NCBI GenBank assembly: GCA_002476625.1
Contig: DLLC01000014.1
Location: 6,850 to 31,510, forward strand
Length of the DNA stretch: 24,661 bases
Reading direction: 5' to 3'
Source: Porphyromonadaceae bacterium UBA7572
GTDB lineage: Bacteria > Bacteroidota > Bacteroidia > Bacteroidales > Muribaculaceae
Shown here: in pieces, positions 22,328 through 24,661 of the stretch
How the letters are laid out: each line of letters begins with the position of its first letter
Position numbering within the stretch: the stretch's first letter is position 1
Program-made: the position numbers and the translations under genes
Notes under the pieces: generated by a model
The model's database searches: none
Seen by the model: the letters and a program-made list of their open reading frames with translations, nothing else
What the model was told of the DNA's origin: nothing

Positions 22328-23118
22328 TTGGTAGCTGTCTGTAGGTTCTTTATGTTGAATAGATTGCAAGCGTTGTTTGTGGTGGCTTTGTCGACTTCTT
22401 CCGGAGTTGCGCCCATCTCCTTTGCCACAAAATGGCAGATGTGGGTGGTGAACGCGCTCTCGTTGCGCTGTCCACGGCAGGGCACGGGTGCCAGGTAGGG
22501 AGAGTCGGTCTCGAGCAGCAGACGGTCTATGCCTATGATGGGCAAGTTGGCCTTTACTTCGCTCTTTTTGAAGGTGACAATGCCATTCACACCGAAATAG
22601 AAGTCGCCCCGCTTGCGAATGGCTTCAATTTCGGCAGGAGAGCCCGTGAAACTGTGGAACACGCCTTTTGGAAGTGGCTCGCCAAAATTGTCCATCACCT
22701 GAAGGCATTCTTTCAGCCCGTCGCGACAGTGAATGATGAACGGTAGGCCGAACTCCTTGCACCAGCGCAGTTGCGTGTCGAGCACCTCTAACTGTTCTTT
22801 GCGCCGGTCTTGCTCCCAGTAGAGGTCGATGCCGATTTCACCCACTGCCACAAATGGGTATGAGCCATTCTCGAGCATTTGGTGCATGGCGTGAAGCTGC
22901 TCGTGGTAGTCGTCGGCGATTTCTTCCGGGTGCAGACCGATGGTCATCGACACATATTGGGGATGAGCGTCCAGCACGCACTTTTGCTTGCTCACGCTGT
23001 TGAGGTTCTCGTTGGGCATCACAATGTGGGTGACGCCGGCTTCGATTGCACGTGCGAGCATCTGCTCGCGGTCGGTGTCGAAAGCCTCGCAGTAGATGTG
23101 GCTGTGGCTGTCGATCAT
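22324..23118 (-). CDS. tatD: TatD-family metal-dependent DNase
   Basis: A 264-residue TIM-barrel hydrolase of the TatD family, whose members have metal-dependent 3'-5' exonuclease or DNase activity in the cytosol. Metal-site motifs are all present: DSHSHI (His5, His7), VGEIGID (Glu94), FIIHCRD (His130), FHSFTG (His155) and LLLETDSPYLAP (Asp205), followed by the usual CRGQRNES. Length is typical. The start overlaps the prenyl synthase stop by one base (TAATG), and the stop overlaps the next start (ATGA), so all three genes are likely translated from one mRNA. Family assignment is firm; the exact substrate is not. Confidence 0.94.
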   Translation of the reverse strand: MIDSHSHIYCEAFDTDREQMLARAIEAGVTHIVMPNENLNSVSKQKCVLDAHPQYVSMTIGLHPEEIADDYHEQLHAMHQMLENGSYPFVAVGEIGIDLYWEQDRRKEQLEVLDTQLRWCKEFGLPFIIHCRDGLKECLQVMDNFGEPLPKGVFHSFTGSPAEIEAIRKRGDFYFGVNGIVTFKKSEVKANLPIIGIDRLLLETDSPYLAPVPCRGQRNESAFTTHICHFVAKEMGATPEEVDKATTNNACNLFNIKNLQTATK

Positions 23119-24092
23119 TACTTTTTGCGGGCCACCAGTCGTTCGATCACTTCAATAAACGCATGGCGAGCCTCGTCGGAGAGCTCCACCTCGTCGAGAG
23201 CGTCGAGTGCCATGTCGTTGTAGCGTTTGATGGCCTCGTCGGCAGCCTCACGCATGCCGAGACGCTCATAGAGGGCGGTCACGGCAGGCACTTTCTCGTC
23301 GCGGATAGCGTAGTCATCGTTGAGCCAGCGGCGAAGCTCAGTGGCGTCGTCGCCTTGTGCCTTGTGCATGGCGCCCACAAGGAGGAATGTCTTTTTGTTG
23401 TTCATAATGTCGCCACCGATAGCCTTGCCGAAGGTGGCTTCATCGCCCCACACGTCAAGCACATCGTCCTGAAGCTGGAAAGCGAGCCCGAGGTAGAGCC
23501 CCACATTATAGAGCGCCTGGGCGTTCTCGTCGGAGGCACCGGCAATGATGGCACCCATCTTGCATGCGCAGCCAAGCAGCACTGAAGTCTTCAGGCGAAT
23601 CATCTCTATGTATTCATCCACGCTCACGTTGTTGAGCACCTCGAAGTCCATGTCGAGCTGCTGACCCTCGTAGATTTCCATAGCTGTTTTGTTGAAGAGG
23701 TCCATCACGGCTGGAAGTATTTCCGAGTCCACCTGTGCCACATACTGGCAGCTCATGGTGAGCATGGCGTCGCCGCTGAGTATGGCGGTGTTGTCGTTCC
23801 AGCGGCGGTGCACGGTGGGCTTGCCACGGCGCACATCGGCATTGTCCATCACATCGTCGTGAAGGAGCGTGAAATTGTGGAAAAGCTCAAGCCCCACGGC
23901 GGCTTTCAGCGCCAGTTTAGCCTCGCCGCCCATCGCCTCGCATGCCATCAGTGCCAAGGCTGGGCGCAGACGCTTGCCGCCCAAGTCCATTGTGTAGGCG
24001 ATAGGTTCGTATAGTCCGTTAGGGTTTGCCGGGTAGGCTATGGCCGCAATCTCGTCGTTGGCCATTTTTCTGTATTCATCAAGTGACAACAT
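23118..24092 (-). CDS. (E)-prenyl diphosphate synthase, short-chain type
   Basis: This enzyme condenses isopentenyl diphosphate with allylic diphosphates to give C15-C20 or longer products in the cytosol. The frame is open to 24209, but the ATG at 24090-24092 gives the usual family length (324 residues) and follows the upstream lipoprotein stop by 25 bp. Family motifs are GGKRLRPAL (38-46), the first Asp-rich motif LLHDDVMDNADVRRGKP with Asp79, Asp80 and Asp83, and the second FQLQDDVLDVWGD with Asp209, Asp210 and Asp213. There is no two-residue insertion in the first motif, and an aromatic Phe74 lies five residues before it; this pattern usually goes with a C15-C20 product, though chain length needs an assay. 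Products could feed menaquinone and undecaprenyl carriers. Confidence 0.93.
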   Translation of the reverse strand: MLSLDEYRKMANDEIAAIAYPANPNGLYEPIAYTMDLGGKRLRPALALMACEAMGGEAKLALKAAVGLELFHNFTLLHDDVMDNADVRRGKPTVHRRWNDNTAILSGDAMLTMSCQYVAQVDSEILPAVMDLFNKTAMEIYEGQQLDMDFEVLNNVSVDEYIEMIRLKTSVLLGCACKMGAIIAGASDENAQALYNVGLYLGLAFQLQDDVLDVWGDEATFGKAIGGDIMNNKKTFLLVGAMHKAQGDDATELRRWLNDDYAIRDEKVPAVTALYERLGMREAADEAIKRYNDMALDALDEVELSDEARHAFIEVIERLVARKK

Positions 24093-24117
24093 ATTGAAAT
24101 GTATATTTTTTGTGAAT

Positions 24118-24429
24118 TTAATTGTTCGTGGAATAAAGGAGTTTGGCAAGCCTTGGCGACTTCTGTATGAGCGACTCGCGGAAAGTGTCGTCAAAATCCT
24201 TGGCGGCAATGCTGTCGCCGCTAATCACATACTGGCTTCGCATAGCCTCCGCCTTCAGCAGCTCGCTTTGGATGGCCATGGTGTCGGTGGTGTCGACCGT
24301 GGCGATGCGGCTTGCCGCGTCCACAGCCTGTGCTTGTGCCTTCACACTGTTAGGCGAATGCTTCTTTCCGCACCCTATGGCACAGCCGAGAGCCATTGTG
24401 GCCACCAATAAATAAAAAAGATGTTTCAT
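24118..24429 (-). CDS. Small putative lipoprotein of unknown function
   Basis: A 103-residue protein when started at the ATG at 24427-24429 (MKHLFYLLVATMALG). An ATG three codons upstream is also possible but adds nothing to the signal peptide. Two lipobox-like sites are present, ALGC (Cys16) and AIGC (Cys20); the latter is followed by the polar GKKHSPNS stretch and is preferred. The mature part is short and probably helical (VDAASRIATVD, AIQSELLKAEAMRSQY, FDDTFRESLIQKSPRLAKLL). No family is recognised. It is the first gene of the operon leading to the prenyl synthase, tatD and two GHL10 genes. Confidence 0.75.
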   Translation of the reverse strand: MKHLFYLLVATMALGCAIGCGKKHSPNSVKAQAQAVDAASRIATVDTTDTMAIQSELLKAEAMRSQYVISGDSIAAKDFDDTFRESLIQKSPRLAKLLYSTNN

Positions 24430-24453
24430 TATAGCCAATATTCATTCGTTCCA

Positions 24454-24461
24454 CAAAGATA
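24454..24461 (-). promoter_or_regulatory. -7 box of the five-gene operon promoter
   Basis: Reverse-strand TATCTTTG is a perfect TAnnTTTG box, about 25 bp before the lipoprotein ATG. No TTTG occurs at 19-21 bp; a palindrome (24483-24500) begins there instead. Confidence 0.6.
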
Positions 24462-24482
24462 CGATATTTTTTCATAAGATAA

Positions 24483-24500
24483 ATGCCCAGCCGTGGGCAT
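24483..24500. promoter_or_regulatory. Short palindrome at the -33 position of the operon promoter
   Basis: ATGCCCA and TGGGCAT are perfect 7-bp inverted arms around GCCG, in otherwise AT-rich DNA. The position at the expected -33 element suggests an operator; a simple hairpin is the alternative. Confidence 0.4.
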
Positions 24501-24536
24501 CGATGGAAATAATGATGCGAATAAGGGTTTTTCAAG

Positions 24537-24567
24537 TTTGTATATTTATGATATTTTAGTAATTTTG
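24537..24567 (+). promoter_or_regulatory. Rightward promoter leading out of the window
   Basis: TTTG (24537-24540), a 19-bp spacer and TAATTTTG (24560-24567) form a perfect Bacteroidales promoter on the + strand. No start codon with an open frame follows in the remaining 94 bp, so the gene it serves lies beyond the window. Confidence 0.72.
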
Positions 24568-24601
24568 CTGCCAAGATAAACAATTAATATTCTAATATAT
24601 T

Positions 24602-24661
24602 GCTGTCCGGTAAAACTTTTCTAAACAAAAAAAATTAGGGCTGACACTTCTCACGATGTAT
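24602..24661. mobile_element. Possible left end of an insertion sequence
   Basis: From about 24602 the sequence changes from plain AT-rich promoter DNA to GCTGTCCGGTAAAAC, an A-run, then TTAGGGCTGACACTTC at the edge. The opening resembles terminal repeats I associate with Bacteroidales IS4-like elements, but that is memory of style, not a match I can verify. No transposase is visible because the window ends. Confidence 0.25.

Overview
The window comes from a Bacteroidales genome. The evidence is the promoter grammar (TTTG about 20 bp before TAnnTTTG, repeated before many genes), the near absence of Shine-Dalgarno sites, relaxed Bacteroidetes lipoboxes, a GH97 enzyme, dockerin-tailed GHL10 proteins and short Por-like C-terminal tails. 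The secreted-protein style suggests Muribaculaceae or Prevotellaceae, but the family is an inference. There is no plasmid, phage or CRISPR signature. The only hint of a mobile element is at the extreme right edge.

Layout. 1-549: 3' half of queA, convergent with a reverse group of a lipoprotein, a SpoU rRNA/tRNA methyltransferase and the monofunctional transglycosylase mtgA (642-2867). 2949-3866: menA, divergent from the lipoprotein. 3913-5841: secreted GH97 glycosidase, divergent from two tandem paralogous secreted proteins of unknown function (6059-8155), each with its own promoter and terminator. 8533-10029: RecD/Pif1-like SF1 helicase whose promoter overlaps that of a divergent tRNA-Ser(GGA) at 10126-10213. 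10291-12528: reverse three-gene group of envelope proteins of unknown function. 12600-12900: an orphan leader hairpin and a 36-codon ORF. 12904-13824: rnz, convergent with a secreted Arg/Gly-rich protein (13922-15238). 15359-24429: a reverse-strand stretch with three GHL10 (DUF187) paralogs, two ending in dockerin domains. Two of the three are the distal genes of a coupled operon: lipoprotein, prenyl diphosphate synthase, tatD, GHL10, GHL10-dockerin. The right edge holds a strong rightward promoter and possibly an insertion-sequence end.

How it fits together. Much of the window serves the envelope: glycan-strand polymerisation (MtgA), a DigH-related hydrolase family that may act on glycan strands (GHL10), prenyl diphosphate synthesis feeding quinone or undecaprenyl carriers (prenyl synthase, MenA), and carbohydrate hydrolysis (GH97). 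A second theme is tRNA maturation: queA, rnz and a tRNA-Ser gene with no encoded CCA, which would need RNase Z and CCA addition.

The most unusual structures are two related period-7 TTAGANN arrays in intergenic positions, one supplying a gene's stop codon; a period-9 array starting on the menA stop codon; the overlapping divergent helicase/tRNA promoters with a predicted leaderless helicase mRNA; the tandem secreted paralogs with near-identical tails; and the modular GHL10-dockerin trio coupled to tatD and a prenyl synthase. No clearly new defence or mobile system was found.
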